From the IMG/VR virus record IMGVR_UViG_3300042881_000493, positions 1-63,860 of that record: DNA of 63,860 bases; one strand, written 5' to 3'. Position numbers and translations under genes: made by a program. This DNA is from a virus. Below, in pieces: positions 1-8,320 of the stretch (the first letter of the stretch is position 1; each line of letters opens with the position of its first letter). The notes under the pieces are model-generated. The model saw only the letters and a program-made list of their open reading frames with translations, ran no database searches and had not been told where the DNA came from.

Positions 1-106
1 CATACAGACTGATGCACTTAACTTGTATGTAAGGAATACATCATGGCACGTACTACGTTTCAAGGCCCAGTTCGTTCATTGGGCGGCATTTATCAACAAG
101 GCCCAG
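1..106. repeat. Terminal direct repeat, left copy
   Basis: These bases recur exactly at 63715-63820. The repeat covers the leader and the first 64 bases of the decoration gene. It probably reflects circular permutation of the contig, but the two copies diverge immediately after base 106, so simple circular closure does not fully explain it. Confidence 0.9.
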
Positions 107-591
107 CTACTGTTGTGGACATCACAACAAGCACCACACTAAGCCCCGAAGCTCATGGTGGTCGCATCATCGCTGTTGGTGGTTCTTTGGCAGCGGCAGT
201 CACTTTGACATTACCTGCAATCAATGTTTCAACTAACTCTACAACGTCTGGCCCCGGTCAAGACCCAAGCACAGCCAACAACGAAGGCGTTGTTTACACA
301 ATCTGGGTTCCTACTACTATCTCTACAAGCTCGTTGAAGATTGGTACAACTTCTGGTTCCAGCGATTTGTACGTTGGCGCTGTAATGTCTATTGACTCAG
401 ACACCTCTGGTGCTGTGGTTGCCTTCTCTGCTAACGGTTCTTCCAATGATTTCATCAACTTGAACGGTACAACTACCGGCGGTGTTGCTGGCACATGGAT
501 CCAAATTGTCGCAGTTGCTGCTGACAAGTACATGGTGACTGGAAACGTTATTGGTTCCGGCACTGTTGCTACACCATTCGCAGATTCCTAA
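43..591 (+). CDS. Putative capsid decoration/head protein
   Basis: A 182-residue Ser/Thr/Gly-rich, beta-type protein without cysteines. If the contig is circular, it is the first gene after the major capsid gene, which is where head decoration or head-fibre proteins usually sit. The start ATG follows AAGGA at a normal distance, and a TTCG-loop terminator follows the stop. A second, slightly different copy of its 5' end is present at the window end (63757). No catalytic motif is visible. The structural role is inferred from position and composition only. Confidence 0.6.
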   Translation: MARTTFQGPVRSLGGIYQQGPATVVDITTSTTLSPEAHGGRIIAVGGSLAAAVTLTLPAINVSTNSTTSGPGQDPSTANNEGVVYTIWVPTTISTSSLKIGTTSGSSDLYVGAVMSIDSDTSGAVVAFSANGSSNDFINLNGTTTGGVAGTWIQIVAVAADKYMVTGNVIGSGTVATPFADS

Positions 592-598
592 TCAACCC

Positions 599-620
599 AA
601 GGGGCTTCGGCCCCGTTTTT
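599..620 (+). terminator. Intrinsic terminator after decoration gene
   Basis: A five-pair stem GGGGC/GCCCC closes a TTCG tetraloop (601-614) and is followed by G and five T (616-620). It closes the short capsid/decoration transcript; the next ribosome-binding site begins immediately after it. Confidence 0.85.
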
Positions 621-634
621 AAAGGAGATTGATT

Positions 635-1150
635 ATGACAATGCAATATGACGTAAAACAGGCGCATTTAAATTCTAGCGGGTATCTTGTAAATTACGGT
701 ACACGGGTTAAAGGAATATCTTTTACAGGTGGAGCTTCTGCTGGATATGTAATTTTATTCGATGCTTCAAGCGTTCCCGTATCATCAAGCGTAACGTATG
801 CTCAAAGTGGCAATACCGTAACAGTAACTAAAGTTGCTCATGGACTTACTACCGGCACGAGTATTGGTATTCATTTTGTAGCAAATGGTTCTGGTGTTTC
901 AGCTACTGACGGCACATATATTATCACTAGAACGGGCGCAGATACCTTTACGCTAACCGATATTAACTCACGTACCATTACAAGTACTGCGGCTGTATAT
1001 GCAGTTGGTCGGTGGATTCTTACCTACGAAAGTTTTGCTGGCGATTATTTTAGTAATACGCCGACTATTCCGGGTGAAGGAATACGTGCAAATACATCGG
1101 TATATGCAGAAATTTCCAATATGGATTCAATACAAATTTATTATGGCTAA
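635..1150 (+). CDS. Putative virion structural protein
   Basis: 171 residues. The ATG at 635 is chosen over an upstream TTG because AAAGGAG (621-627) is correctly spaced from it. Residues of about 50-110 form a beta-rich module with the pattern TVTVTKVAHGLTTG ... GTYIITRTGADTFTLTD, a module common in phage structural proteins and also inserted in the 695-residue tail protein at 21413. No enzyme motif. It overlaps the next gene by 8 bases, consistent with translational coupling. Function otherwise unknown. Confidence 0.6.
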   Translation: MTMQYDVKQAHLNSSGYLVNYGTRVKGISFTGGASAGYVILFDASSVPVSSSVTYAQSGNTVTVTKVAHGLTTGTSIGIHFVANGSGVSATDGTYIITRTGADTFTLTDINSRTITSTAAVYAVGRWILTYESFAGDYFSNTPTIPGEGIRANTSVYAEISNMDSIQIYYG

Positions 1151-1388
1151 GTCTCCAGCATGGCAGAGGAAAGAGGGCAAATCCGAGAAGGGCGGCTTGA
1201 ACGCCAAGGGTCGGGCCTCCGCGAAAGCGCAAGGTATGAACTTGAAACCTCCCCAGCCGGAAGGCGGCTCACGGCGCGACTCCTTTTGTGCAAGGATGAG
1301 TGGCATGAAGAAGAAGCTAACCTCTGCCAAGACAGCCAACGATCCAGATTCACGGATCAATAAAGCATTGAGGGCATGGAATTGTTAG
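1143..1388 (+). CDS. DUF6321-like small basic phage protein
   Basis: 81 residues. It opens MAKSPAWQRKEGKSEKGGLN and carries a conserved RRDSFCARMSGMKKKLTSAK stretch and a C-terminal ALRAWNC, the features I associate with DUF6321, a small basic protein recurrent in phage genomes and of unknown function. The ATG at 1143 lies inside the end of the preceding gene, and its own end overlaps the next gene by 13 bases. Family assignment is from memory of the signature and not from a search. Confidence 0.65.
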   Translation: MAKSPAWQRKEGKSEKGGLNAKGRASAKAQGMNLKPPQPEGGSRRDSFCARMSGMKKKLTSAKTANDPDSRINKALRAWNC

Positions 1389-1624
1389 ATCTAAACACCG
1401 CTTGGTCTGCTGTCCTGTCTTTAGTGATTGGATTGTTAGGCTATATGATGAATGAAAAGTTCAGGGAACTGGCTCGTGTCACGATCCTGTTGAACAAAAC
1501 ACGCGAGGAGGTTGCCCGTGATAACGTTACTCAAGCAGAAGTGGATCGAATTACGAACCACATTGACCAACGCTTTAACAAACTTGAAGCAAAAATTGAC
1601 CAGCTTATTCAAGCGGGGAAATGA
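1376..1624 (+). CDS. Small membrane protein with coiled coil
   Basis: 82 residues. Residues of about 8-27 (WSAVLSLVIGLLGYMM) form one hydrophobic transmembrane segment; the remainder is a charged helix with heptad character (NHIDQRFNKLEAKIDQLI). This layout matches small holin-like or spanin-like phage proteins, but the lysis cassette lies elsewhere (19795-21409), so a structural or membrane-anchoring role is equally possible. It overlaps both neighbours. Confidence 0.55.
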   Translation: MELLDLNTAWSAVLSLVIGLLGYMMNEKFRELARVTILLNKTREEVARDNVTQAEVDRITNHIDQRFNKLEAKIDQLIQAGK

Positions 1625-2112
1625 TGCCGAGCAAAAGTAAAGCGCAACACAATTTCATGGCCGCGATAGCTAATTCGCCATCGTTTGCTAAGAAAGCCGG
1701 AGTGCCTACATCAGTGGGTAAAGACTTTGTAACTGCCGATAAAGGCAAGAAATTTTCTAAAGGTGGCGATATGAAAAAGATGAACATGGGTGGATATGCA
1801 GATGGCGGTATGCCAATGGTTATGAAAGATGGAAAAAAAGTTCCAACTTTTGCTGCTGACGGTGTGGGCAAAATGAAAAAAGGCGGCATGGCTCATGAAG
1901 ATGTCAAGATGGACAAGAAGATGATGCAAAAAGCCGTGAACAAACACGAAGGCCGCCTGCACAAAGGTTCAACTATGACTAAGTTGGCTTCTGGCGGTAT
2001 GGCTCCATCTAAGATGGGCGCTGTTAAAACTGGTAAAACTCCTGATGGTATTGCTACAAAAGGCAAAACTAAAGGAACAATGATTGCCATGAAGCGTGGC
2101 GGAAAGTGCTAA
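1621..2112 (+). CDS. Lys/Gly/Met-rich basic protein, DUF3008-like N-terminus
   Basis: 163 residues, strongly basic. The N-terminus (PSKSKAQHNFMAAIANSP) resembles the DUF3008-type small phage proteins; the rest is a low-complexity run rich in GGM, KKGG and KDGK. It ends with DGIATKGKTKGTMIAMKRGG, a motif repeated in the next gene and in that at 4397. ATG codons at 1621 and 1624 are both possible; 1621 overlaps the previous stop. Possibly a nucleic-acid-associated virion protein; function unknown. Confidence 0.55.
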   Translation: MMPSKSKAQHNFMAAIANSPSFAKKAGVPTSVGKDFVTADKGKKFSKGGDMKKMNMGGYADGGMPMVMKDGKKVPTFAADGVGKMKKGGMAHEDVKMDKKMMQKAVNKHEGRLHKGSTMTKLASGGMAPSKMGAVKTGKTPDGIATKGKTKGTMIAMKRGGKC

Positions 2113-2115
2113 GCC

Positions 2116-2403
2116 ATGAAAAAATACGCTGATGGCGGCATCTATACCGCTGAGATGGGTAAGCCTCCAATGAATCCTGAAAGCGCACCGGCTGCTAAAA
2201 AGCCTATGCCTAAAGCACCTAAGAAACCTGTACCAAAAGATACAGTGTTCCGTGAAGGTATGCCTGTGCCCCAAGACATTGACGGTAGATCTGTCAAAAG
2301 AATGGCCAAAGGCGGCTCAGCTTTTAGTCGTGCTGATGGTTGTATTACCAAAGGTAAAACTAAAGGCACAATGATTACCATGAAAAATGGCGGGATGTGC
2401 TGA
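2116..2403 (+). CDS. Small basic protein with KGKTKGT C-terminus
   Basis: 95 residues, starts MKKYADGG and contains a Pro/Lys-rich middle (KKPMPKAPKKPVPKD). The C-terminal 15-20 residues (TKGKTKGTMITMKNGGMC) are near-identical to the end of the preceding protein, suggesting duplication of a terminal module. No known fold can be named. Confidence 0.5.
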   Translation: MKKYADGGIYTAEMGKPPMNPESAPAAKKPMPKAPKKPVPKDTVFREGMPVPQDIDGRSVKRMAKGGSAFSRADGCITKGKTKGTMITMKNGGMC

Positions 2404-2404
2404 T

Positions 2405-2578
2405 ATGACGGCCTCAAAAACTTCAGTAGTTAAGTCTTTAAAAAAAGCTGGATTCTATGAGGCTCCAAAACCTAAACGTCTTAGCATTATTAATAAAGTT
2501 ACAACCAAACCTCAACGGATAGAGATGGTTGATAAATTATTTTTAGCTAAGAAGAAAAGTAAGGGTAACGCAAAATGA
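2405..2578 (+). CDS. Small lysine-rich hypothetical protein
   Basis: 57 residues with 15 or so lysines, no recognisable domain. The start at 2405 gives a one-base gap to the previous stop; an in-frame ATG at 2387 inside the previous gene is an alternative. It overlaps the next gene by four bases (ATGA). Confidence 0.4.
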   Translation: MTASKTSVVKSLKKAGFYEAPKPKRLSIINKVTTKPQRIEMVDKLFLAKKKSKGNAK

Positions 2579-2850
2579 TGGCTAGCCGTGGAATGGGAGC
2601 AATATCTCCCAGTAAAATGCCAAAAGGAAAGCGTAAAGCTCGCCGCGATAATACTGACTTTACGCAGTATGCAGAGGGCGGTAAAGTCAATGCTGCTGGT
2701 AACTATACAAAGCCAGATTTGCGTAAGCGAATTGTGTCTCAAGTAAAAGCCGCAGCAACGCACGGTACTGGCGCTGGTCAATGGTCTGCTCGTAAAGCTC
2801 AACTTGTAGCTAAAAAATACAAGGACGCTGGTGGAGGATATAGAGATTGA
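2575..2850 (+). CDS. DUF5872-like N-terminal-half protein
   Basis: 91 residues. Its C-terminal half NYTKPDLRKRIV...GAGQWSARKAQ.VAKKYKDAGGGY is a signature I associate with DUF5872, a phage protein of unknown function. The second half of that family signature is found in the next gene, so this may be one of two genes made by splitting one protein. Starts MM at 2575. Confidence 0.5.
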   Translation: MMASRGMGAISPSKMPKGKRKARRDNTDFTQYAEGGKVNAAGNYTKPDLRKRIVSQVKAAATHGTGAGQWSARKAQLVAKKYKDAGGGYRD

Positions 2851-3080
2851 AAGCCCCTCAAAAATCGCTCAAGGATTGGGGCGACCAGAAATGGCGCACT
2901 AAGTCTGGTAAGCCGTCAAGTAAGACGGGGGAGCGGTATTTGCCTGAAGCGGCTATTAAGTCTTTGTCTCCGCAAGAATATGCGGCTACAACCAAAGCCA
3001 AACGTGCTGGCAAAGCATCTGGTAAACAGTTTGTAGCTCAACCTAAAGCAATAGCAAAGAAAACGGCAGGATTTAGATGA
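2847..3080 (+). CDS. DUF5872-like C-terminal-half protein
   Basis: 77 residues with KSLKDWGDQKWRTKSGKPS and GERYLPEAAIKSLSPQEYAA, followed by a KAGKQF-like basic tail. The start is a TTG overlapping the previous TGA (TTGA), preceded by GGAGG. The two genes together look like one longer family member; both halves are basic and may be packaged with the virion. Function unknown. Confidence 0.5.
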   Translation: MKAPQKSLKDWGDQKWRTKSGKPSSKTGERYLPEAAIKSLSPQEYAATTKAKRAGKASGKQFVAQPKAIAKKTAGFR

Positions 3081-4003
3081 CCACTACCGGCTCAACCCTA
3101 TTCAATATGGATTTCACGGAGATCGCTGAAGAGGCGTGGGAGCGGGCTGGTCGTGAAATGCGTTCTGGTTATGATCTTAGAACTGCCCGGCGGTCGATGA
3201 ATCTAATGACCATTGAGTGGCAATCCAAGGGTATCAACATGTGGACGATGGAGCAGGGGATCATTAACTTGACCCCCGGCTTGGCTACTTATGCACTACC
3301 TACAGATACCATTGATTTGTTAGAACATGTTATTCGTACTGGATCTAATACAGCTTCTACTCAAGCTGATTTGACTATTACACGTATTAGTGTTTCTACC
3401 TATGCAACAATACCAAACAAGTTACAACAGGCGCGACCGATTCAAGTATGGATCCAGCGGTTATCTGGCGAGACAAATCCTACAAATGCTGTACTTGATG
3501 GTGCTCTTACCTCTACAGACACTACGATCACACTTAGCACGGTGGTTGGGTTAGCTGGATCTGGGTTTATCCGGCTAGGTACTGAAGATATTTACTATAC
3601 TTATGTATCAGGGAATACCCTTGGTGGTGTATTCCGTGGACAGAATAACACGACAGCCGCTGCTCAAGCAGATGGTACTGCGGTGTTTGTGCCACAACTT
3701 CCTTCGGTAACTGTGTGGCCTACGCCAGATAACAGCACACCTTACCAATTTGTTTACTACCGACTGCGTAGAGTGCAAGATGCTGGCGCTGGTGTAGAAA
3801 CTGCTGACATGAACTTCCGCTTCCTGCCTTGTTTGGTAGCTGGTTTGGCGTACCACATTGCTATTAAAGTGCCTGAATTGATGCCTCGCATTCAGATGCT
3901 TAAACAGATTTACGATGAAACCTTTGAGATTGCCGCAGGTGAAGACCGCGAGAAAGCAGCGATTAGGTTTGTTCCTCGTCAGATGTTTATTGGTAGCACG
4001 TAA
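3077..4003 (+). CDS. P22 gp4-like neck/tail accessory protein
   Basis: 308 residues. Conserved N-terminus RSMNLMTIEWQSKGINMWT, then LTPGLATYALPTDTIDLLEHVIR, then PVTVWPTPDN-type and YRLRRVQDAG...FRFLPCLVAGLAYHIA blocks, typical of the head-to-tail adaptor of short-tailed phages related to P22 gp4. Residues of about 140-205 look like an inserted beta domain. It should seal the portal and begin tail assembly. Start ATGA overlaps the previous stop. Confidence 0.7.
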   Translation: MTTTGSTLFNMDFTEIAEEAWERAGREMRSGYDLRTARRSMNLMTIEWQSKGINMWTMEQGIINLTPGLATYALPTDTIDLLEHVIRTGSNTASTQADLTITRISVSTYATIPNKLQQARPIQVWIQRLSGETNPTNAVLDGALTSTDTTITLSTVVGLAGSGFIRLGTEDIYYTYVSGNTLGGVFRGQNNTTAAAQADGTAVFVPQLPSVTVWPTPDNSTPYQFVYYRLRRVQDAGAGVETADMNFRFLPCLVAGLAYHIAIKVPELMPRIQMLKQIYDETFEIAAGEDREKAAIRFVPRQMFIGST

Positions 4004-4386
4004 TGGGAAATAGGTTTGCATCCGGCAAGATAGCGATTGCTGAATGTGATCGCTGTGGGCAACAGTATCAATTGAAGGCGCTTAAGACTGAGATCATTAA
4101 GCAGCGTAAATATCAGTTGTTGGTATGTCCAGAATGCTGGGATCCAGATCAGCCACAGTTGATGCTTGGAACGTTTCCTGTGGACGATCCACAAGCTTTG
4201 CGTAACCCACGTAAAGACACAACGTATGTCACTTCAGGCGTTAATGCTGCTGGTAATTTATCAGGTGGTTCGCGGAACATTCAATGGGGCTGGAATCCAG
4301 TAGGTGGAGCCAGTTTAAATGATGCAGGATTGACACCAAACTACTTGGTGGCAACGACATTTGTTGGTACAGTTACAGTATCTTAA
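4003..4386 (+). CDS. Zinc-ribbon virion-associated protein
   Basis: 127 residues. Two CxxC pairs (CDRC near residue 15 and CPEC near residue 45) suggest a zinc ribbon, followed by DPDQPQLMLGTFPVDDPQALRNPR, a block that recurs in homologues next to P22 gp4-like genes in environmental phages. The C-terminus is Gly/Asn-rich. Role unknown; its position suggests neck or tail. Confidence 0.55.
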   Translation: MGNRFASGKIAIAECDRCGQQYQLKALKTEIIKQRKYQLLVCPECWDPDQPQLMLGTFPVDDPQALRNPRKDTTYVTSGVNAAGNLSGGSRNIQWGWNPVGGASLNDAGLTPNYLVATTFVGTVTVS

Positions 4387-4396
4387 GGAGATTAAA

Positions 4397-4585
4397 ATGG
4401 CATATACAAAATCAGCCGACGGCATTGCTAAAAAGGGTAAGACTGAGGGTAAAAACCTTGGTGATAGTGGCCCTGTTGCTGCCATGATGCATGGCGGAAA
4501 AGGCAAAGGTAAGGGTAAAACCAATGCCGATATGAAGACTATGGGTCGTAACTTGGCAAAGATTGCCGCACAGAAACGAGGTTAA
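4397..4585 (+). CDS. Small basic protein with ADGIAKKGKTEG motif
   Basis: 62 residues. ATG at 4397 is preceded by AAGGAG. The N-terminus SADGIAKKGKTEGKN matches the C-terminal motif of the proteins at 1621 and 2116; then GGKGKGKGK and a C-terminal NLAKIAAQKRG. Possibly a DNA-binding minor virion protein (inference from charge). Confidence 0.5.
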   Translation: MAYTKSADGIAKKGKTEGKNLGDSGPVAAMMHGGKGKGKGKTNADMKTMGRNLAKIAAQKRG

Positions 4586-4587
4586 TC

Positions 4588-4851
4588 ATGGCTACATTCA
4601 GCAAAAAAATGATGGGTAAAGAAGTTGGCGATGCCAAGGTCTATGCCACGCCACACACAATGACTGGTAAAGTTGTTAAAGCTACTGACAACCCCGGTTC
4701 TGGCCCTGACCACAGTGATGCTAATACAGTCAATATGTCTGTAGGTAACATTAATCGTCGTCCTCAGCCGGCTACCAAGACATCTGGTATCAAGATGCGT
4801 GGTGCAGGCGCGGCGACTAAAGGTGTTATGTCACGAGGCCCAATGGCCTAA
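4588..4851 (+). CDS. Small basic hypothetical protein
   Basis: 87 residues, begins MATFSKKMMGKEVGDAKVYA; Gly/Met/Arg-rich C-terminus (MRGAGAATKGVMSRGPMA). It continues the run of small basic proteins between neck genes. No domain recognised. Confidence 0.5.
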   Translation: MATFSKKMMGKEVGDAKVYATPHTMTGKVVKATDNPGSGPDHSDANTVNMSVGNINRRPQPATKTSGIKMRGAGAATKGVMSRGPMA

Positions 4852-4860
4852 AGGTTACTT

Positions 4861-5712
4861 ATGCCAATGACTTACGCTCAACTTGTTGCTGCTGTAGTTG
4901 ACTACACGCAGAACACGTTTGACACGACTGCAATCAATACAATGATTAAGCAGGCGGAGCAGCGCATCTATAACACGGTGCAGATTGCTAACTTGCGTAA
5001 GAACGTAACAGGTGTATTGGCAACTGGTAATAAGTACTTGGCTTGTCCAGAAGACTTTTTGTCAACATACAGTCTAGCCATATACCCATATAACGCTACT
5101 ACGGCCACCGGAACTGCTGGTCAAAAGACCATTGTTGTGGCTAGTGCAACAGGTATTGCGGCGGGACAGCAAGTCACTGGTACAAACATTGGTACTAACG
5201 CCATCGTTCGTAGCATTAGCGGAACGACAGTTACTTTAACTGTTGCTAATAGCGGTACGGTGAACGGCGCAGTGGTGTTTCAAGGTGACTATCTGTACTT
5301 GCTAAACAAAGATGTGAACTTTATTCGTGAAGCTTATCCTTTAAGTGCAGTGTCATCTGAGCCTAAGCACTACGCCATCTTTGGCCCGCAGTCAGCTAAC
5401 GTGAATGAGTTGTCGTTTATTCTTGGCCCTACGCCTAATGCTAACTACTATGCAGAACTGCATTACTACTACTATCCAGAATCTATTGTTACTGCTTTGA
5501 CTACGTGGTTAGGTGATAACTTTGACTCAGCATTGCTGTATGGCACTTTGTCTGAGGCTGGAACTTACATGAAGAGCGCACCGGAAGACGGCATGTATAA
5601 ACTGTACCAAGAACGGTACGTTCAAGCTATTGCACTTCTCAAGAACTTGGGTGATGGTAAACAACGTGCTGATGCTTATCGTGATGGTCAGGTTAGGGTT
5701 GCAGTATCATGA
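4861..5712 (+). CDS. SU10-type adaptor (neck) protein
   Basis: 283 residues. The N-terminus MTYAQLVAAVVDYTQN...INTMIKQAEQRIYNTVQIANLRKN and the C-terminal LLYGTLSEAGTYMKSAPEDG...YQERYVQAIALLKN fit the adaptor family named after podovirus SU10. Residues of about 80-135 form an inserted Thr/Val-rich beta domain. It should form a ring under the portal with the gp4-like protein. Ends in an ATGA overlap with the next gene. Confidence 0.65.
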   Translation: MPMTYAQLVAAVVDYTQNTFDTTAINTMIKQAEQRIYNTVQIANLRKNVTGVLATGNKYLACPEDFLSTYSLAIYPYNATTATGTAGQKTIVVASATGIAAGQQVTGTNIGTNAIVRSISGTTVTLTVANSGTVNGAVVFQGDYLYLLNKDVNFIREAYPLSAVSSEPKHYAIFGPQSANVNELSFILGPTPNANYYAELHYYYYPESIVTALTTWLGDNFDSALLYGTLSEAGTYMKSAPEDGMYKLYQERYVQAIALLKNLGDGKQRADAYRDGQVRVAVS

Positions 5713-6128
5713 GTAGTATTGTCCAAACTCAAACGACTAGCTTTAAAAAAGAGCTATATACAGGCGTTCATAACCTATCTACCAATACGTTAAAGATTGC
5801 CCTGTATACGGCTAATGCTAATTTAAACGAAGCTACCACTGCATATTCTTCTGTAAATGAAGTTAGTGGGGGTGGTTATACCCTTGGCGGCGTAACGCTG
5901 ACTGGCGTAACCATTAGCTCATCTGGATATACAGCTTTTGTAGACTTTGCTGATGTGGTGTTTAACGCATCGGTTACGGCTCGTTGTGCACTAATTTATA
6001 ACGATACCGTTGTCGGTAAACCATCTATTGCTGTGTTGGACTTTGGGTCTGACAAAACATCTACCAATTTCACCATCACAATGCCTGCTAACACAGCGAC
6101 AGCAGCATTAATTCGTTCTTCCAATTAA
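5709..6128 (+). CDS. Putative tail structural protein
   Basis: 139 residues. Contains FKKELYTGVHNLSTNTLKIALYTANANLN near the N-terminus and CALIYNDT...AVLDFGSDKT near the C-terminus, blocks common to a widespread phage structural family without an assigned function. Position between the neck and fibre genes suggests tail location. Confidence 0.55.
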   Translation: MSSIVQTQTTSFKKELYTGVHNLSTNTLKIALYTANANLNEATTAYSSVNEVSGGGYTLGGVTLTGVTISSSGYTAFVDFADVVFNASVTARCALIYNDTVVGKPSIAVLDFGSDKTSTNFTITMPANTATAALIRSSN

Positions 6129-6138
6129 GGAGCTTCCC

Positions 6139-6708
6139 ATGACTATGGACAAAATTACCGCTACAGATAAAGTGGAAGCGGTTACTAAATACAACACAAT
6201 GCCTGCTGATACTATGGGTATTGGTGGCCATTACACGGCTGTTTGCTACAGCGTTGATGGCTTTATTAAGTGGACTGATGAGATTGAAAACATCGTTACA
6301 ACTGTAGGTCGTAACTTTACTTTAGATACTGCCTTTGGTAACACCGCTGGTGGTGCTGTGGTGATGGGTTTAAAGGGTACTGGTACAGCGGTAGCTGCTG
6401 ACACTCAAGCTTCCCACGCAAGCTGGTTAGAGGTAGGTGGCACCAACGCCCCTGCTTATTCTGGTAATCGTCCTACGCCTTCGTTTAGTGCGGCTTCTGC
6501 GGGTAGCAAAGCTACGTCTTCTGCTGTGTCATTTTCCATGACTAGCTCTGGTACTGTAGCTGGTTGTTTTATCAACATTGGCGGTAGCTCAACTAAAGAT
6601 TCAACCACTGGAACATTGTTTTCTGCTGGTGATTTTTCTAGTTCTAAGTCTGTGGTTAACGGCGACACCATTGCGGTTACTTATACTGCTACATTGACAG
6701 CAACCTAA
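6139..6708 (+). CDS. Putative tail protein
   Basis: 189 residues, preceded by AAGGAG. The central GFIKWTDEIENIVTTVGRNFTLDT and QASHASWLEV blocks occur in small phage tail proteins; the C-terminal half is a Ser/Thr-rich beta region. Followed after one base by the repeat protein at 6710. Function unknown. Confidence 0.5.
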   Translation: MTMDKITATDKVEAVTKYNTMPADTMGIGGHYTAVCYSVDGFIKWTDEIENIVTTVGRNFTLDTAFGNTAGGAVVMGLKGTGTAVAADTQASHASWLEVGGTNAPAYSGNRPTPSFSAASAGSKATSSAVSFSMTSSGTVAGCFINIGGSSTKDSTTGTLFSAGDFSSSKSVVNGDTIAVTYTATLTAT

Positions 6709-6709
6709 A

Positions 6710-7486
6710 ATGGCAACCGGCTGGGGTGATCTTGCTTGGGGTGATGGCTACTGGGGTGGCTCGGATGTCTTCGAGGTAGCCGTAACAGAAACTATAGCAA
6801 TCACCACATCCGAGGCGGCAACAGCCAGTTTTGGTGTCTCTATTACGGAGACAGCGGCATATACAGAAGCTCAAGCAGTATTAGCAACCTTTGTTGTATC
6901 TAGGACAGAATCTGCGGAATACACAGAAGTCCAAGAAGTAGCTGCCACTTTTGCTCAGAGCATTACGGAAAGTGCTTCTATTGCAGATACTAATGCGGCG
7001 GCAACGGCTTACACAGCCAGCGTATTAGATACTGCGGCCATTAGTTCTGCTGAGTCAGCTACTGCAAACTTCCCTGTATCTGTTACAGAAAATGCCAATA
7101 TTGCCACAGTAGAACAAGCTGTAGCTTTGTTTGTAGCTGACATTACTGAGTCTATTAGCGTAGCCGAGGTAGCTCTTGCCACCTTGATTATGACGATCAA
7201 TGAGTCAATGTCGGTTTTAGACAGCACTACAGTCGGTACGTTTTATACAGAATTTCTTAATGAATCTGCATCTATTAGTGACAGCCCAACTGCAATAACT
7301 GGGTATGGCGTAAATAGAACTGAGACAATGGCAATAACTTCCACAGAATTTGGTAGAAATTTGTGGGAAGTTATAGATGACACAGAGGCCGCAAACTGGC
7401 AAAATATCAGCAATCCGCAAACACCGGGCTGGGCTGCTGTTGACAATACAGAATCACCCGGTTGGACACAAATTTCTACTCAGTAG
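6710..7486 (+). CDS. Repeat-rich tail protein with WGD N-terminus
   Basis: 258 residues. It starts MATGWGDLAWGDGYWGG, then carries about nine degenerate repeats of 22-24 residues with the consensus (V/I)TE(T/S)xxI/Yxxxxxxxxx(A)xF, and ends with three W-rich units (NWQNIS, GWAAVDN, GWTQIST). Such arrays build elongated fibre shafts. It is between tail genes and is probably a fibre or fibre-connecting protein. Confidence 0.55.
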   Translation: MATGWGDLAWGDGYWGGSDVFEVAVTETIAITTSEAATASFGVSITETAAYTEAQAVLATFVVSRTESAEYTEVQEVAATFAQSITESASIADTNAAATAYTASVLDTAAISSAESATANFPVSVTENANIATVEQAVALFVADITESISVAEVALATLIMTINESMSVLDSTTVGTFYTEFLNESASISDSPTAITGYGVNRTETMAITSTEFGRNLWEVIDDTEAANWQNISNPQTPGWAAVDNTESPGWTQISTQ

Positions 7487-7495
7487 GAGAATTAA

Positions 7496-8311
7496 ATGGC
7501 AAACACATCGCTAATTGGACTAACCCTCCCAGTACAAGGAACTCTATCCGGTAGTTGGGGTAATACGGTTAACAACGCGATCTCCCAGATTGTGGACGTT
7601 GCCGTTGCTGGCACACAGACAATTACGGTTGATACAGACATTAACTTGGCGGTTACAGTAGGCACTGATTCAAGCACAGGTTTAACAGCCAATAGCTCTC
7701 AGTACGCAGTTCTCTTGTGTACAGGCGCACGTACAGCACTGCGATTTATCAACACCCCCAAGCAGTCTAAGACCTACGTTGTTATTAACGATACGACAGG
7801 CGGTTTTGCGGTAACAGTTCGTGGTGGCCCCTCAACCCCTACAACGGGCGTAACGGTAGCTGCTGGTACACGGGCAATCATTGCTTGGAACGGTTCTGAC
7901 TTTGTGAATGTGGGCGGTGGCTCTGCTGGTGGCTCTAACACACAGGTTCAGTTCAACAGTTCTGGCTCATTTGGTGGTTCTGCTAACCTGACATTTGACG
8001 GCACAACGCTGACGGCCAATGATTTAATTGACTCTTCGCTAACAGCCAGCAAGCCTGTATTTACAAATGGCACTAAAAACTTGGTGTCTACTGGAACGCT
8101 TGGTGTGGATCAAGGCGGTACCGGCCTTACTACTTTGACTGCTAATAACGTCATTCTGGGTAATGGAACATCAACACCAACTTTTGTAGCACCTAGCACA
8201 GCAGGTAATGTTTTGACTTCTAATGGCACAACGTGGGCATCCACTGCTCCGGCGGCTTCTGGCGCTACCAAAGGTCAGGCAATCGCTTTCTCAATCGTAT
8301 TCGGTCTGTAA
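7496..8311 (+). CDS. Tail fibre protein
   Basis: 271 residues. N-terminus ANTSLIGLTLPVQGTLSGSWGNTVN and C-terminal blocks GTLGVDQGGTGLTTLTANNVILGNG and STAGNVLTSNGTTW are the standard repeat-linker signatures of phage tail fibres. It ends IVFGL just before the HNH insertion. A trimeric fibre is likely from the family; receptor unknown. Confidence 0.7.
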   Translation: MANTSLIGLTLPVQGTLSGSWGNTVNNAISQIVDVAVAGTQTITVDTDINLAVTVGTDSSTGLTANSSQYAVLLCTGARTALRFINTPKQSKTYVVINDTTGGFAVTVRGGPSTPTTGVTVAAGTRAIIAWNGSDFVNVGGGSAGGSNTQVQFNSSGSFGGSANLTFDGTTLTANDLIDSSLTASKPVFTNGTKNLVSTGTLGVDQGGTGLTTLTANNVILGNGTSTPTFVAPSTAGNVLTSNGTTWASTAPAASGATKGQAIAFSIVFGL

Positions 8312-8320
8312 AGAATTATC

